From NCBI RefSeq assembly GCF_016808335.1, contig NC_053153.1, positions 26,832,090 to 26,896,089 on the forward strand: 64,000 bases of DNA. Reading direction: 5' to 3'. This document shows positions 20,642 through 33,245 of this stretch, piece after piece (the stretch's first letter is position 1; the number at the start of each line of letters is the position of its first letter). Origin of the DNA: Panicum virgatum. Taxonomy: Eukaryota > Streptophyta > Magnoliopsida > Poales > Poaceae. The translations under genes were made by a program, and so were the position numbers. The notes under the pieces were generated by a model. It was not told the origin of the DNA and did not search any database. It saw only the letters and a list, made by a program, of their open reading frames with translations.

Positions 20642-23600
20642 ACCATCTCACAAGAGATCTCCCACAAGAAAGCTGCTGCGCATGTTTTTCTGATGCGCGC
20701 ACCTGGTTTATTGAGAGCGTTGGATTTGGTTTATTGAGATCCAGTGGTGGCAGCGCAGTGGTGCCGCGTGCGTAGCAGAATCACTGCCTGGCTGACCGAA
20801 GGACGGCCGCCCGCCGCTGCCATCCATCGTCATCATTCCGGTGGCGAGCGCCCCTGACCACCGCCGCGACAGGCGCATATGGCCCGAATTGAAAGCCGTG
20901 ACCGAACCCCTGCACCTGCACAGTGCCGAGCGAAAAGGAACCCCTGCCAGTCTCAGGACAGGAGGAGAGGAAAGGAGAGGGCCGCCGGCATGGCAGCTCA
21001 GGCCCGGCACATGCATGCATTGCCCTCCTCTTCTCCTCACATCCCACCCAGATTCTCTCATCAGCTACACACCTACACACGCACGGAGGGGAAGGGAGGA
21101 GGAGCACATTCACTCGCAGTCAGTCGTCCTTCCCTGACCGGCGGCCAGAGTAGCAGCAAGCAAAGATGGGAAATGGGAAAGGCCGATCCGGTTGTCCCCA
21201 TGCCCCTGGCCCGTCTCACCTGGCCGGGGGCTTTCCTCGAAGTGGCAACAACTAAAGCGGCGCCGGGGGCGAGCCAGGACGGGCATGTGAGGAAAAAGGA
21301 GGTGCCGTGGGCCGTGGCCGTGCCGCCGTGTGGTGGCGCCGCGGCATGCACGGCACGCACTGTGCGCTGTACGACGGCGTCGCGTTCCGCATGATGAGCA
21401 GCCAGCAATGATCGGCGCGGGATGGAAGCGGCGCCGTCTGCTTCCTCCGTGTCCGGGCCGGCAGATTCCCTCCCTTCCCTCCTCCCCCCGGCCGGTCAGT
21501 GGCAGCGGTCCCGTGCCATGCTGATGCATTGATGCATTTGGCTTTTGGGCAGCGGTGCCGCAGGTCAGTCGGTGAAGGTGAGGACTGAGGAGTGAAGAAA
21601 AGCCGGCCGGCCGGCCGGCCGGCAGGATTTAAAAGAGGATCTCGAAAAGAAAACGGAGGCGAGAGCAGTGTTTTCGCGCAAAAGGATGGTCGCCTTTCGC
21701 CTCCTTTTGGCAAGAGTTTCCGCATCGACGCCGCGGAGCACTTGCGAATTCGCAGGGTCGCAGCAGGCAGCAGCGACGCAGGTGCGTTCACGAGGTGAGG
21801 CAAGGTGCGATCTCACAGTGCGCGGAGCTCGAGGCTGGCGAAGGCGAGCGCGGAGCGTCCCTCCCTCGCCTCGCTGCTCCGGCACGCCGCGCCGCCGTGC
21901 GGGCGCAGCGCAGAGCGCGGCGGCGACGTCACCCGCGTCACGCGCCCCGCAGCCAAAACGGGTGGTTCGCGGTTGGAACTTGCGCCCAGCGCCTTGCGCT
22001 TGTCTCTCGCGGCCGCCGCGCGCGCAGTCTGGCTGGCAGCCCCCACCCTCGCGCACTCATCATCCAAGGAGTCTGTCCCGCCCCCGCTACGCTCCTCGCG
22101 CTCCCCTCGGCGCCCCGGCCAGTTGGCCGTCCAAATCTAAAAGAAAGAAAAGAAAATAAAACGCAACAAAATGCTCGTCCTGGCTTCCCCTGACAGTTCA
22201 TCAGCCGTGGGAGGTATCAGGACACGCGGAAGCGCCCATTCGTGCGCAGCAGCCTGACAGGCCCGCCGGGGTATGTAGCTAGTCGACCTAACCCAACACG
22301 TTTGAATACTAATAAGCTGCCACTGCCACAGTGCTGCGTCATGCGGTGCCGTCTCATTCTCGTCTCGCCCCCGGGCACGGCATGGCACGTTGATTTGCTT
22401 GATGATCCTTTGATTTGTTGATTATTGCGGGCCGTGCCGTGCGTGATCATCACGGGGCGCAGTCGCGCGGTGGATGATGATTAGCCGATCGATTAGTTCA
22501 TTGCTGCCAGGCATCAGCCGCCGGGGCGTCAGGCCGATGCGATGTGATGCCGCGCCACGCTCCGGAACAAGAGCAAAAGCCAGTTGAATAATCAGCTACG
22601 TACCCGCCGGAAGCCAGCTGGCCGGCGGCCGGGCCGGGCGGCGACAGGTACGTAGGACGCGCCAGCCGCGCCGCGTCCCCGTCAGCCCGCCCGGAATGGA
22701 TTATTCCTTGGCGTCGTCCAAGAGGGGCCGGCCGCCCGGGACGAGAGAGCGCGAGCGTTGTCATGCATGGTTGTTGAATTGGCTTGCTTCAGATGAGACG
22801 GCGGCGGGGTTTGCTCGCAATCGCAAGGTGATGCATGAGACGACGCAATCATGGGGCTGGGAGTTTTGGACGCCTCTCCGTGATGAGATCCGTGGTGATC
22901 GTAGGTTTGGCTGGGTTGATGATAGCAACAATGCAAGAGGTAAAGATCGACAGGCTCCTCATCCGCACTCCATTGGAGCCAATCATCCGCTTAGTAATAG
23001 CATATGCAAGGAAAAAAGAAGCACCCAACAACGGCGGCGGATTTGATACGTGATATGTTGCTCATAGTCAAGGAAATATCTTCCGATAAATTTGTTCCTT
23101 ATAACTGTATTTTAATAGAACTTTTGAAAAAAAAAGAAGTTACACCCATTACGGTACGGTGAAATAAGCTGACAGGACGATACGTGATCACCAATAATAG
23201 AATTAATGCAGGCAATATGATCGTCCTTGCTCTTGACATCCTTCCGATGGTGGCCGAATAGATACACTAGCTATGTATTTATCTCCTGACTCCTGTGCCA
23301 CTAGCAATGCAGACGATGCGGTGTATGATTTCCAACGGTAAGCCAAGCACGTCAAAGGAAGCGGTTTCACTATAAGCCAACCTTAGGTCTAATTGCGGCA
23401 TACTCTTAACGCGACACTAGCTAGAATGCATGAGGTCTAGGTTGAGTCGTGTCATACTCTTAATAGGACATCAGGAGACCTACGTCTCCTTATCGTTCAC
23501 GTTTATTATATGTGCACTTTTGTTTTAGGACAGCCGCAATGGTGCCGTTATGGTCTCTACAAAACCTCCACATAGGAAAGAGAATTGAGGAGAGAGAACG

Positions 23601-23805
23601 GAGTGTCGCTACCCCTGGCGAGAGCCGCTACCTCATGTCCCAAAGCAGAGTGGGCCCAACATTTGGATGTGGACCAGGCGAGGCGAGGCGGACGATGGAT
23701 GGTCGCTGGTGAGTGGTCAGATACTGCGGGCGGTGGTGATAATTTAACTTGCGGGCTCCACTGTTGTCTGTGCTAAAGATTAAACCATTAGATGCATCGT
23801 CCTCT
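20642..23805. other. intergenic; GC-rich 20760-22140
   Basis: No domain-bearing frame found. At 21602-21623 there is a CCGG run of about 22 bp (GCCGGCCGGCCGGCCGG) just before a purine-rich stretch. The 116-codon plus frame at 22696-23046 is not recognisable. Many ORFs overlap in opposite frames, so I call none. Confidence 0.4.
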
Positions 23806-23811
23806 GTGCTA

Positions 23812-24068
23812 TTCCCTCCTTCCTCGTTTACAAGGCGCACACGCATATCAAAATTCAAACATTTATATCTTTGACTAATAATTTAACTATTAATTTTTAA
23901 TTTTTATAATGTAAATTTTATATGATTGGATTCGTCATCAAATATAGTTTACAATGATTATAAATTTATAATCATAAGTGATATAATATATGACAAATAA
24001 ATGGTCAAAGTATTGTTTGGAAGACCGTGCCATATTCCACCGTGCCTTATAAACGAGGAAGGAGGGAG
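23812..24068 (-). mobile_element. Stowaway MITE, 257 bp
   Basis: Ends TTCCCTCCTTCC and GGAAGGAGGGAG flanked by the TA duplication (23810-23811, 24069-24070). It is the same family as, and inverted relative to, 35583-35839, which has the same length. Confidence 0.88.
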
Positions 24069-24070
24069 TA

Positions 24071-24968
24071 CAAGCTGAGGTGGCACGTTCTACGAGAGCA
24101 ACTCTGCGGGTGCCCTTACAACTTCACAGTAAGAGCAGGGGCGAAGCCAGACGAAAAAGTCATCGGGATCGGAAGCATTAAACGCTAAGAATCGGCCACA
24201 TGAATGAATAGTGCTAAACAGTAATTGTTCATTAATTTCAGTAAATTTATCAGGATCCGGCGATAGCTGCATGCAGATGATCCACCCCTGTAAAAGACAT
24301 TTATATAAACACACTCACCCTTGCAAGGATGAACAATAATACTCTAGGGAGTGAGTGGGGATGGAACAAGGTGTGAAAAGAGAACCGTTTGAGCAGGAAG
24401 AAGAATCAATTCAAGTTTCCGGACACATTAACATCCTTATCGATCACCTAGGACGATAAGAGAGTGACATAATAGAATAGATATTATTATATATGGACAT
24501 CTTTTTTATGTTCAAATATGCACACGCAGGCGGAGTATTTAATTAGTAAACTATGCGTTGCCAAAGCGTCCGCGCTAGAGGTAGACCAGCTGACACGCAC
24601 GCTCGCCGCGCGCCCAGCATAGCCGTCTCCGACAATCAACCACCACCGAGCGAGCGAGTGCTCCGTTTTGGAAGTCTCGGACCGAAGGACAAGTTGGCTT
24701 CGCATACTCGCATAGTCGCATCGGCACACAGAAAATTAGAAAAACACCATGACCCACACACACTAATAAAGAAACGCCACCCAGAATATTCGAGGCCCGC
24801 CGCTCATCCACGTCGGATCGAAGAAAAACCACGGCCGTCGCCGGAGCTAAAACCCCCTAGAGAACTCCGTCGAGAACAAGAGAGAACGCTGCGGTGGAAT
24901 TATCCGTCAAGGAAAAAGACAAACCATCACTCCATTAGCATTGATTAAACTACGGTAGGCGATATGCT
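24071..24968. other. intergenic, no gene recognised
   Basis: AT-rich then mixed composition. The 131-codon plus frame at 24553-24948 has no recognisable domain. Confidence 0.4.
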
Positions 24969-24971
24969 TTA

Positions 24972-25546
24972 GGCCCTGTTTGGGTGTCAAAGTTTTCCAA
25001 AACTGTGGTATTGAGAAACCATGGTTTTAAAAACTAGATGCAGATAATACTGTGGTATTTTGAAACCAGAGTTTTTAGTGGTTTTGACATAAACCGTGAT
25101 CTGTTTGGGTATTGCAGTTTTTTTTTTCAGTTTTGACATAAACCAAGATTAGTGGGCAACTAAAGCACCGGGCAGAAAGGGGATACGGGAGATACCTCTT
25201 TCTTTTTTGCCGCCCTTAGCAGCCATGGAAGCATCGAGAGCTGTTTTATTCATGGGAGCATCGGGATCCCAGGACTCCATGGAACATGAACAGATCGAAC
25301 CTAGGTCACGAACGACTTGTTTCTCAGTTCTCACGAGCGGTGGGGGAGTGGGCGAAATAAAAAATACGGCGCGAAGGCCTGAGTTCTGGCGCGCGAGAGA
25401 GAAAACGGAGGGGGCACATCGCGCGTTGTTTCTCGGTTGAAAAAAAAAGAGGTCGGAGGTGGAGTTTCTAAAACTCCAAAAAAACTATGGTTTTGAGAAT
25501 AACGTAGTTTTCAAAACTGTAAAATTGAGAACATCCAAACACCCCC
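24972..25546. mobile_element. PIF/Harbinger-like non-autonomous element, TTA duplication
   Basis: Left end GGCCCTGTTTGGGTGTC and right end, reverse complemented, GGGGGTGTTTGGATGTTC. It is flanked by TTA at 24969-24971 and 25547-25549. Arms of roughly 150 and 110 bp rich in CAAAACTATGGTTTT surround a non-repetitive middle (25145-25440) that may be captured sequence. A further fragment with the same AACTATGGTATTTT phrase follows at 25556-25620. Confidence 0.78.
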
Positions 25547-25624
25547 TTATTTATCAAAACTATGGTATTTTCTAAAACCATGATATTCTACTAATACTTT
25601 AAAAATACTTTGTATCCAAACATG

Positions 25625-26210
25625 TGCCGAAACCACAAGACAACGAACACACTAGCATACTACCGTGCACAGGCAGAAAACCCATCAACGCAAGTCGCCC
25701 AACCTTTGGACTTAACCGTCTGGATTAGAGGAACCGTTAATCTGACGCTCCCCGCGCCGACGCAGCGCCAAGGCGGGGGCATCTGGAACCCTCCCTCCCT
25801 GGGTGCGAAAAGACCCCACCCGTCGCCGGCGGCGTCGATGACCTCACCGGCGACGGCGACGCGGCACCATCGCGCTCAGCCGTTACGCGAGCACCACCAC
25901 CACTCCACCAGCGACGCGGTAACGGCGATTAGCGGTGGCAGAAGGGCAAAATTTCCATCGGCGGCGGGTGGATTATACATGACGCTGCATTACACACCAT
26001 GGCGAGAGTACGTCGCTGCTGCTGTCATTTACAGGCCTGCTGCTAGAACACTGCTGGTAGTACGGGAACTCTCACTGGGGGGCGACGATTAAACTACTAG
26101 CTAACCGCTGATGATTAACTAAGCTGCTAAAAGACCCAAGCCATAGCTTTGCTTCTGGTATGACACAGCGGAGTTCGACGCGGCGCGTCGCCGACGGCCG
26201 GCGGGGTTCA
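25625..26210. other. intergenic and probable 3' flank of the HIPP gene
   Basis: A GC-rich stretch at 25740-26030 with no recognisable domain. The last part before 26215 is the likely 3' untranslated region of the minus-strand HIPP gene. Confidence 0.4.
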
Positions 26211-26214
26211 CCGC

Positions 26215-27561
26215 TCACATGACGGAGCAGGCGTTCGGGTTCTCGTCGCTGAACATCTGGGGCGCGTGGAGGTGGGAGGCGCCGTACGGGTAGGCGGGCG
26301 TGGGCGGGGGCGGGTACTGGCCGCCGGCGCTGGGGTGGTAGAAGCCGCCGGCGGGGTGGGGTGCCGGGGCGCCGCCGTAGTAGCCGCCGGGTGCCGGGGG
26401 GTACGGCGCGTACCCGTAGTGCGGCGGCATCTGGTACATGCCGGCCTCGGCCATGGGCATCGGCGCCACCGCCGCGGAGGCGGCGGACTTGTCCTTCTTC
26501 TCCTCGCCGCCGTCCTTCTTGTCGCCCTTGTCCTTCTTGTCGCCGCCGCCGCCGTCCTTCTTGCCCGGCGCGACGACGTCCACGGCCCGGCTGAGCTTGT
26601 CCCGGAGGTAGCCCGGCAGCGCGGCGGCGTCCATGGTGCCGGTCACCTTCACCAGGTCCTTGCCGGCGTCGATCGCCACGTCCTTCACACCTGGAACCAA
26701 CGGATGGAAACAGTCAATTCAAATGTTCGATCGATCTGGACGGCCGGCATTTTCTGACGGTTCGTGCGGGGAATCCGAGGGGAAAAAACCGCACCTTTGA
26801 TCTTGTAGATGCGGCGCTTGATGCGGTCGATGCAGCCGTCGCAGTGGAGCCGGATCTTGAGCGTCACCGTCTCCTGGGGAGAAAAGAGCAGAGGAATTTG
26901 AGTTGCGGACCTCGAAGGCTGACGAGAGCAAGCATGCAGCAGCGGCACGGGATTGGAATCATCGGCAAGTAACTGACCTCCTTGGGTTCCTTGGCCTTCT
27001 TCTCCTCCTTTGGCTTGTCGCCACCCTTGTCTTTGTCGGCCTTCTTCTCGCCGCCGCCGCCCTTCTCCTTGTCGCCCTTCTTGTCTCCGCCGCCGGCAGC
27101 CTTCTCCTTGTCCGGCTTCTTCTCGCCGCCGCCGTCCGCCTTCTTCTCCTTGTCCTTCTTGGGCGGGCCGGTGCCGGCGGAGACGATCTGCACGGGCTTC
27201 TTGGCCCTGGCCTCGATGCGCTCCTTGAGCTCCGTCGCGTCCGCGGGACCGGTGACCACCACCTTGCCCGCCGCCATGTCCGCCGTCACGGACTCCACCC
27301 CTGCACGCACGCGCCGCCCGCAACGGTCAGAAACAAAACCCAACGCCCGCAAGAGGAGGACAACGGCAACCCGCGACGATCTCGCGCCGCCGACGCACCT
27401 GGGGCGCGCTTGATGGCCTTGCGGACCTTGTCCGCGCACCCGGCGCAATGCAAGTCGACCTTGAGCACGATGGGCTGCGGCCCCGCCGGCGCGGCCGCCC
27501 CGGCGTCCTTCTCCTTCTTCTTGTCGCCGTCCTTGGCGGCGGCCTTCTTCTCCTCTCCCAT
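26215..27561 (-). CDS. two-HMA isoprenylated heavy-metal-associated protein (HIPP)
   Basis: Four exons on the minus strand: 27399-27561, 26978-27300, 26795-26873 and 26215-26690, joined by GT-AG introns of 98, 104 and 104 bp. The frame closes exactly to 346 residues. HMA1 (about 31-96) has CAGC with C39 and C42. A lysine-rich linker (about 99-160, KKDKEKK and KPDKEK runs) follows. HMA2 (about 163-228) has CDGC with C173 and C176. A lysine-rich patch then leads to a G/P/Y-rich tail (about 255-335) and the CaaX box CSVM. HIPPs bind metals through CxxC and are farnesylated at the CaaX cysteine, so a membrane- or nucleus-associated metallochaperone-like role is likely; the metal cannot be read from sequence. 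Both HMA domains are cut by an intron at the same glycine. The start is the only Met before HMA1. Confidence 0.92.
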
Positions 27562-27714
27562 GGTGGTGGCTGGGCCTGCCTCGCTGGCGTCGAGCCTTGT
27601 TGCCTGCCTGCCTCTGCGGTGGTTACCGAGGGCGCGGGGTTCGAGGTGGGATGCTGGCAGGGCAGGGTCGGGGGTTTTGGGACGGAGGGGAGCGAGTGCC
27701 GGGTGGGGGCGGCG

Positions 27715-27722
27715 TTAAATAG
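27715..27722 (-). promoter_or_regulatory. TATA box of the HIPP gene at 26215-27561
   Basis: Minus-strand CTATTTAA in a GC-rich setting, about 155 bp upstream of the ATG, giving an inferred leader near 125 bp. Confidence 0.5.
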
Positions 27723-27835
27723 CCGGGACGGTGGCACTGCGGCGGCCTGCTTGCGGGGCCGCGCGGTGGGTGGGCGCAGTGACGGCGGGGGGAGGGGAAG
27801 AGATGCGGGTCGGTTCGCGCTACAATTATGTTAGG

Positions 27836-28105
27836 AATATTAATAACTTTAACTATTAATTATGGTGTCAAATAAAATTAATTTATAAAACTAATTTCAG
27901 AATCCCTGCCCTAGTGATCCTGAAGAATCTAATGAGGTTTTTGGCCATTTCAGAATCATCGATTAGTTACGTCATTAGATTCGTCGCGAAAAGTTACACC
28001 CATTCCTAAAAATTTTTATAAATAGACTTTATTTAGTACTTCATGCATACGAGATTCTCTTTTCGAAAAATGTACACATTAGTTTTGTTGCCAAACCAAA
28101 CGAGG
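27836..28105 (-). mobile_element. MITE, same family as 8705-9031, minus orientation
   Basis: In minus orientation it begins GGCCTCGTTTGGTTTGGC and contains GTGTAACTTTTCGCGACGAA and TCATTAGATTCTTCAGGAT. Its far end appears truncated. It lies about 275 bp upstream of the HIPP start codon. Confidence 0.6.
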
Positions 28106-28199
28106 CCGCGGTTGCTGCGGCACGGGGGATGCGGCTGCGATACAGAGCGGGTCGGACCGTGGGGAGGCGGCGTGCGGGAAGAACGTGCGGAGTTCCTAG

Positions 28200-28500
28200 C
28201 GCGCATATTTCTCGAGACAAGAATCTCGTATGCATAGAGTACTAAATAAAATTTATTTAAAAAATTTCTTCAAGGATGGGTGTAACTTTTCGCGACGAAT
28301 CTAATGATGGTAATTAATCGATGATTAGCTACAGTGATGCTATAGTAACCATTATCAAATCACGCGGTCAAAGGTCTTATTAGAATCTTCATGGTTTCTA
28401 GCGCGGGGATTCTGAAGTTAATTTTGTAAACTAATTTTGTTTGACACCGTATAAGAGCCAAAGTGTGTTCTAACCCATTCTAAAAAACCAAACAGAGCCA
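28200..28500 (+). mobile_element. MITE, same family, plus orientation
   Basis: Shares GAATCTCGTATGCAT, GTGTAACTTTTCGCGACGAA and GCTATAGTAACCATTATC with its neighbours and ends TAAAAAACCAAACAGAGCC. It lacks the left terminus. With 27836-28105 it forms an inverted pair around about 95 bp of GC-rich sequence. Confidence 0.6.
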
Positions 28501-28504
28501 ATGC

Positions 28505-29920
28505 TGCGCGAAGCTGCTGACCACGGACTGGCTGGCTGGACGTGCGTGCGCGCGACGAGATGGGCGTGCGCCGCCGTCAAAGCGCGCCGCTTACCGCTCC
28601 TTTCCTGGCTGCTTCCTCGGGCGTGGTTCGGTTCCACGGATGGGAACGTGAAACTCAAGTCCTTTTTAGGTCATGGATTTGGCAGGGTTTTTGCAGGAGT
28701 AATTGAGTACTAGTACAACTCTTTAAGCAAGTTTCATTCCATAGTTTCCAAAAATATAAAATAGTAATCGTGCAATGTGGGTTTTATGAGGACGAAACTC
28801 TTCCTCATCCCATCAAACTTCTCCTCTCTTCTCATAACAATCATAGGTGCAATGATCTAGCATTAGCGTCTGTCTAGGTTGAAAGTCAGGTTAGTTGGCT
28901 GAAACTTCCTTCCGTCCGGCGTTGTTCTCTTAAACTCTTAACTCTGTAATTTCGTTTCTTGAAATGGACTTGGGGGCGTGCTTCGTTTGGAAAAAAATAA
29001 TGATCATATCAAATTATCAAAAATGCTGATGTAGCATATAAAATTTAATGCATGAAATTCTATATGAAACTCCCACAAAGACTGAAGTAGCGGTTTTCAT
29101 CCGCAAGGGAACGAAACACGTGTTTGATTTGATTCTCATGCACAGACTACAATTTTCATGCATGCTCGTTGCTCGTCGATGGCATTAGCGGCCGTGGCAA
29201 CGAGCCAGCGACGCCGCAGCCACGGCGGACATGAACATTTTGGTCAGGCGGCGTTCCGGCCGGTGGTCTCCAGTCCTTCCCGGAGCAGCGTAGCGTCCGG
29301 CACGGTGGCCCGCCGGTGTTGGATTTTCCTCCGCGCGCGCGCATGGAGAGGCCACGTGTCTTGGGTACCACACCGTACGGGCCGCGCGGCCCGGCGGATG
29401 ATTCGAGCCTCCCGTGGCCTTTTTCAAATGTCGGTTGGCGCTCACCCGCGGAATCCTCGCGCGACAGCCGGTGACGGGCCCAGCGTGGTTGGTGTCAGCA
29501 ACGGCCTGGCCTCGCTCCGGTTGTCACGGGCTGGGCCTCGCGGCCTGACATGTGGGCTCTTCTGCCACTTTGACTCCATGTCGGGTTTTTATTTATGCTG
29601 CGCGCGCGGTTTGGCGTGAGCGTGGGTTTAATAGGAAGAATGTGGCCCAGTAGGCCCAGCGATTTAATGAATAGTCGTTTGGTGGCTTTGCACTTGGGCC
29701 CACAACTCAAATCCGATCGGCGGAGTGGGTGTAGAGACATCCCACGCGGGCACGTTTGCATATTGCTGAAGACCGAAAACTAGGTTTTGTGTATCGTGAC
29801 CACAAATTATGTACCGCGATCTGTGTCATGTTGTCCTATTTCAGTGTATTCATGTATTTTCATTATTTCTACTTCCCGTATTCCAGACGGTGCCCTGTTG
29901 CTATTGTCTGTGAAAAAGAC
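28505..29920. other. intergenic, no gene recognised
   Basis: Contains a GC-rich part (29160-29570) with overlapping unrecognised frames. No gene supported. Confidence 0.4.
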
Positions 29921-29930
29921 CTTTTAAGTT

Positions 29931-30819
29931 GGGTTTTTCTAGATTTCTGCCATTATAATTTTCCGATTTTGGAAGAATGTCATTACTATTTATATTATTG
30001 GAAACTTGTCATTACAATTTTTTACTTCTTTGAAGCGTACCATTTTATACGTCTTTGATGTCCTTGGACCCACTCGCAGACCTGTGTATTTTCGTATGGC
30101 CAAAAATATCCATGTTGTTTCTCTCCCTTCCACTCACTGACAAGTGGGGCCCAAGCGTCAACTTCTCCTTCAACCTCCTTCCTCCTCTCTACCACGCGCT
30201 GCACACCTCCGCTCCCTCCCTCCCTCTCGTCTCCTCCCAAGTCGCGTCCAGGCTGGTAGCAGTGGCGCGTCCCACGCCGGCCGCTCCTCGTCCGCCCCTC
30301 TACCCTCCCTCCCTCGCCAGATCCAGGCGGAGGCGGAGGCCCGCGCAGGAGCATGGCGGCGGCGGCGCGCCCCTCCCCTGATTCTTCGCCGGCGAGCGGC
30401 GCAGGAGGAGGCGTGGCCGGATCCGGCGCTACGTGGGGGCGGACGGCGGTGAGAAGAGGTGGACAGCCGGCGGAGGCCGAATCCAGCTGCGGGGGAGGGG
30501 CCCTCCCGGCGGGGAGCAGGCCGACGGCGGCAGGGGGGCGGGAGGTGAGCAGCGCGTGGTGGAGAGGAGGAAGGAGGTTGAAGAAGAAGCTGTTGTGTGG
30601 ACCCCACACGTCAGTGAGTGGAAGGGAGAAAACCAGCAGGGGTATTTTGGGCCATACGAAAATACGCAGTTCTGCGAGTGGGTCCAAGGGCATCAAAGAC
30701 GTATAAAATGGCACGGTTCAAATAAGTGAAGAATTGTAATGGTAAGTTTCTAATAACATTAATAATAATGGCATTTTTTCAAAATTGAAAAATTGTAAGG
30801 GCAGGAATCAAAATAACCC
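29931..30819. mobile_element. long-TIR MULE-like element with 9-bp duplication
   Basis: An 889-bp element with arms of about 260 bp. The left arm opens GGGTTTTTCTAGATTTCTG; the right arm, reverse complemented, opens GGGTTATTTTGATTCCTG. Shared inner blocks are CCATTTTATACGTCTTTGAT and CCTTGGACCCACTCGCAG. The flanking 9-mers TTTTAAGTT (29922-29930) and TTTGAAGTT (30820-30828) differ by one base. A GC-rich core (about 30240-30500) carries no recognisable gene. Confidence 0.78.
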
Positions 30820-30828
30820 TTTGAAGTT

Positions 30829-31290
30829 CACGAGCACCGAGAAAAAATCTGTTCGCAAGTGTACTGTTTTGCTTCTTGGATTCGGTGACCTGACTGCCAT
30901 CCATTTTTTTTTTGTTGCCCACTTGTGTGATAATGTGTGATCCTGGTTAACTCTATCAGTGTGTTCTCTTAGTTAACTGTCCTTTTATTTTGTAATTCAA
31001 TATTTTGCCAAAGTTAGGCGAGGTGGAAAGTCTCGAAGAGTACTGGAGGGTACATTTGCCATGGTTATGGGTACAGCAAGGTACATTTGCCAGATATTTG
31101 AATTTCGAATAGACTGAACCGTTGCAAGTGATATTTTATTTAATTTTTGAACAACCAAGACCGTTTTGATGGAGATGACGCTCCTGCTCTAGTTAACAAG
31201 TACAGTTGAACACACAAGTAAAGACGTGTATTCCAATTTTTACATGCACTGATCTTTTGAATTTTAAAGATGCACTAGTACCATTTCTAC
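30829..31290. other. intergenic, AT-rich
   Basis: Nothing recognised. A near repeat of GGTACATTTGCCA occurs at 31050 and 31080. Confidence 0.4.
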
Positions 31291-31293
31291 ATG

Positions 31294-31294
<1 letters not shown>

Positions 31295-31358
<64 letters not shown>
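31295..31358. repeat. (TA)n microsatellite
   Basis: About 64 bp of uninterrupted TA repeats, immediately followed by the putative element at 31360-35870. Confidence 0.95.
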
Positions 31359-31362
<4 letters not shown>

Positions 31363-33109
31363 AGGGCTAATCTCTACCCTAGGTATGAAACCCTATTTCA
31401 TACCCGAGCCCGTCCCGACGCCCCCTCACCGGCCGCGGCCGCGCTTCAATCTTTCAGTTTTTTTCCCGACGCGAGTCTGGTTTTTCCCGAGCGGTTTCTA
31501 CTCATCCCGTGCCCACGCATGGCGAGCAGTTGAGGCGCTCGACATCTCAGCCAGACGCCGTGAAGACCGAGGAAGCCTGATCTCTCCCGGCCCTTCTTCC
31601 CTGCGAGCGGAGCGGAGAGCTACCTCGACGGTCGCCGGAACCTGCGTCTCCGTCTCTAGCTCGACAATAGGTATGGTAAAATCGATCCGTTACCCTCTCT
31701 GGGTGAAGCCTGATGCAAGCACATCCTTTTCTCCTTCGAGCGTCAACATCTGCGACGCCCTTCCACGGAGCTATAGAAGCCACGCCGTGAACGAAGCCGG
31801 TGGCAGTCTGCGACGCTTCTGCAGCGTGCACGGGCGATCCGCGGACCTGTTTTTTCCTCGCTCCCCTTTGCGATCTCGCTCCCATCTGCGATCAAGGTCT
31901 TCCTGTCCCTCTCAAGAAGCTAGCTAGAATTTTCTGCTCGTATCTGGTTACGAGACGCAAGGAGCTATCTTTACGAGACGCAAGGAGCTATCTTTACCAT
32001 GTAGTTTTTATTTTCGGTTCATATCTTGTTAGGTGACGCAAGGATCTAAACTCAACTTTCCGGTAATGGTAGAAGCCAGCGTGGGAGACTCAATAATCAG
32101 GCGAATCTAGAAAAAGAAGAATCGACAATCATGCGTCCAGCCCCGTCGACTACCATCTAGACAGGTTCATCTTCCTGTCACTCGCCGGAGGCGGAGACTT
32201 GGAGACCTGACGCTGCTCGCCGGAGTCTGCGATCGTATTATATATCTATGTTGAATACATGCCAGCCTCACAAGTGTGTAAAAGCTAACCTTCAGTCATT
32301 TCCACGGCAGTTATAGAAACAAGAAACAATAAAAGTATGACCTCATCATAAATCAGGAAACAATTATTTTCGCCGTACACGTAGCCATTTGTAGACTGAA
32401 ACTTCAGTCTACGAACAGCCTCCTAGCTGAGTTTCAGGAAAACAACCTTCAATCATTTCAACTCAGCTAGCTTCTGACCCGTACACGTTGCCATTTGCAG
32501 ACTGAAGTTTCAGGAAAACAAAATGTTGAATGTGTCCACCTAAATGATACAGTATCATCGTTGTCAGAGACATATCATGCTGAGCTCGCTCTGCAATCTA
32601 TGCTTGTGTATCCACTCTTGCAGTTTCCTTGCGACCTCATCTTAGTCATTGCCGCCTGCAATAGGAACAATATAACAAGAGAACATTTTCGCAGATAATG
32701 TCACATGTGAAAAAAAACTGAACTCTTGGAATTTGTTACTTCCTCACAAGTAATGACATGCATAGATGCAAAAATCTAGCTACCTTGTATATTGAGTGAA
32801 TCATAAAAAACCTGTCGCAAATATTCCCATGTGTAATGGAGCAGATGACTAGAGTTCAGCTCAAAGATACTTCGTATGCAAAGATTGAGTGGGGTGATAA
32901 GCCACCTAATGTTAAAAAATGTAGTGTCCTTAATAGAAGTACAAAATAAGCCATATGATCTAGTATTCAATGGTACTAGCTGCAGATTAAACTAAAAAAA
33001 ACATTACAGCAAAAAATCAACTCCTCCAGGCACCAGAACGTGCGATCTCCTGCTATCAAGCAACTCCAGCAAGCAATCATTCCAGCTGACCTGCTGCACA
33101 ATATATCTA

Positions 33110-33245
33110 CTCTAGCATTAGGTACTGAATTACCTATGTGGTGAACAATTTTTATTTGCTAAACTGTTCATGGCCCTTACTCTAGCATTAGCTACTGAAT
33201 TACCTATGCGGTGAACAATCATTATTTGCTAAACTATTCATGGCC
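33110..33245 (+). repeat. tandem duplication of about 66 bp
   Basis: TACTCTAGCATTAG then TACTGAATTACCTATG, GGTGAACAAT and TTCATGGCCCT occur twice in the same order (from about 33110 and from about 33178), with several substitutions. Confidence 0.8.

Noticed and set aside
30022..30714. 230-codon minus-strand frame
   Set aside because: It spans both arms and the core of an inverted-repeat transposon. The plus strand is open too.
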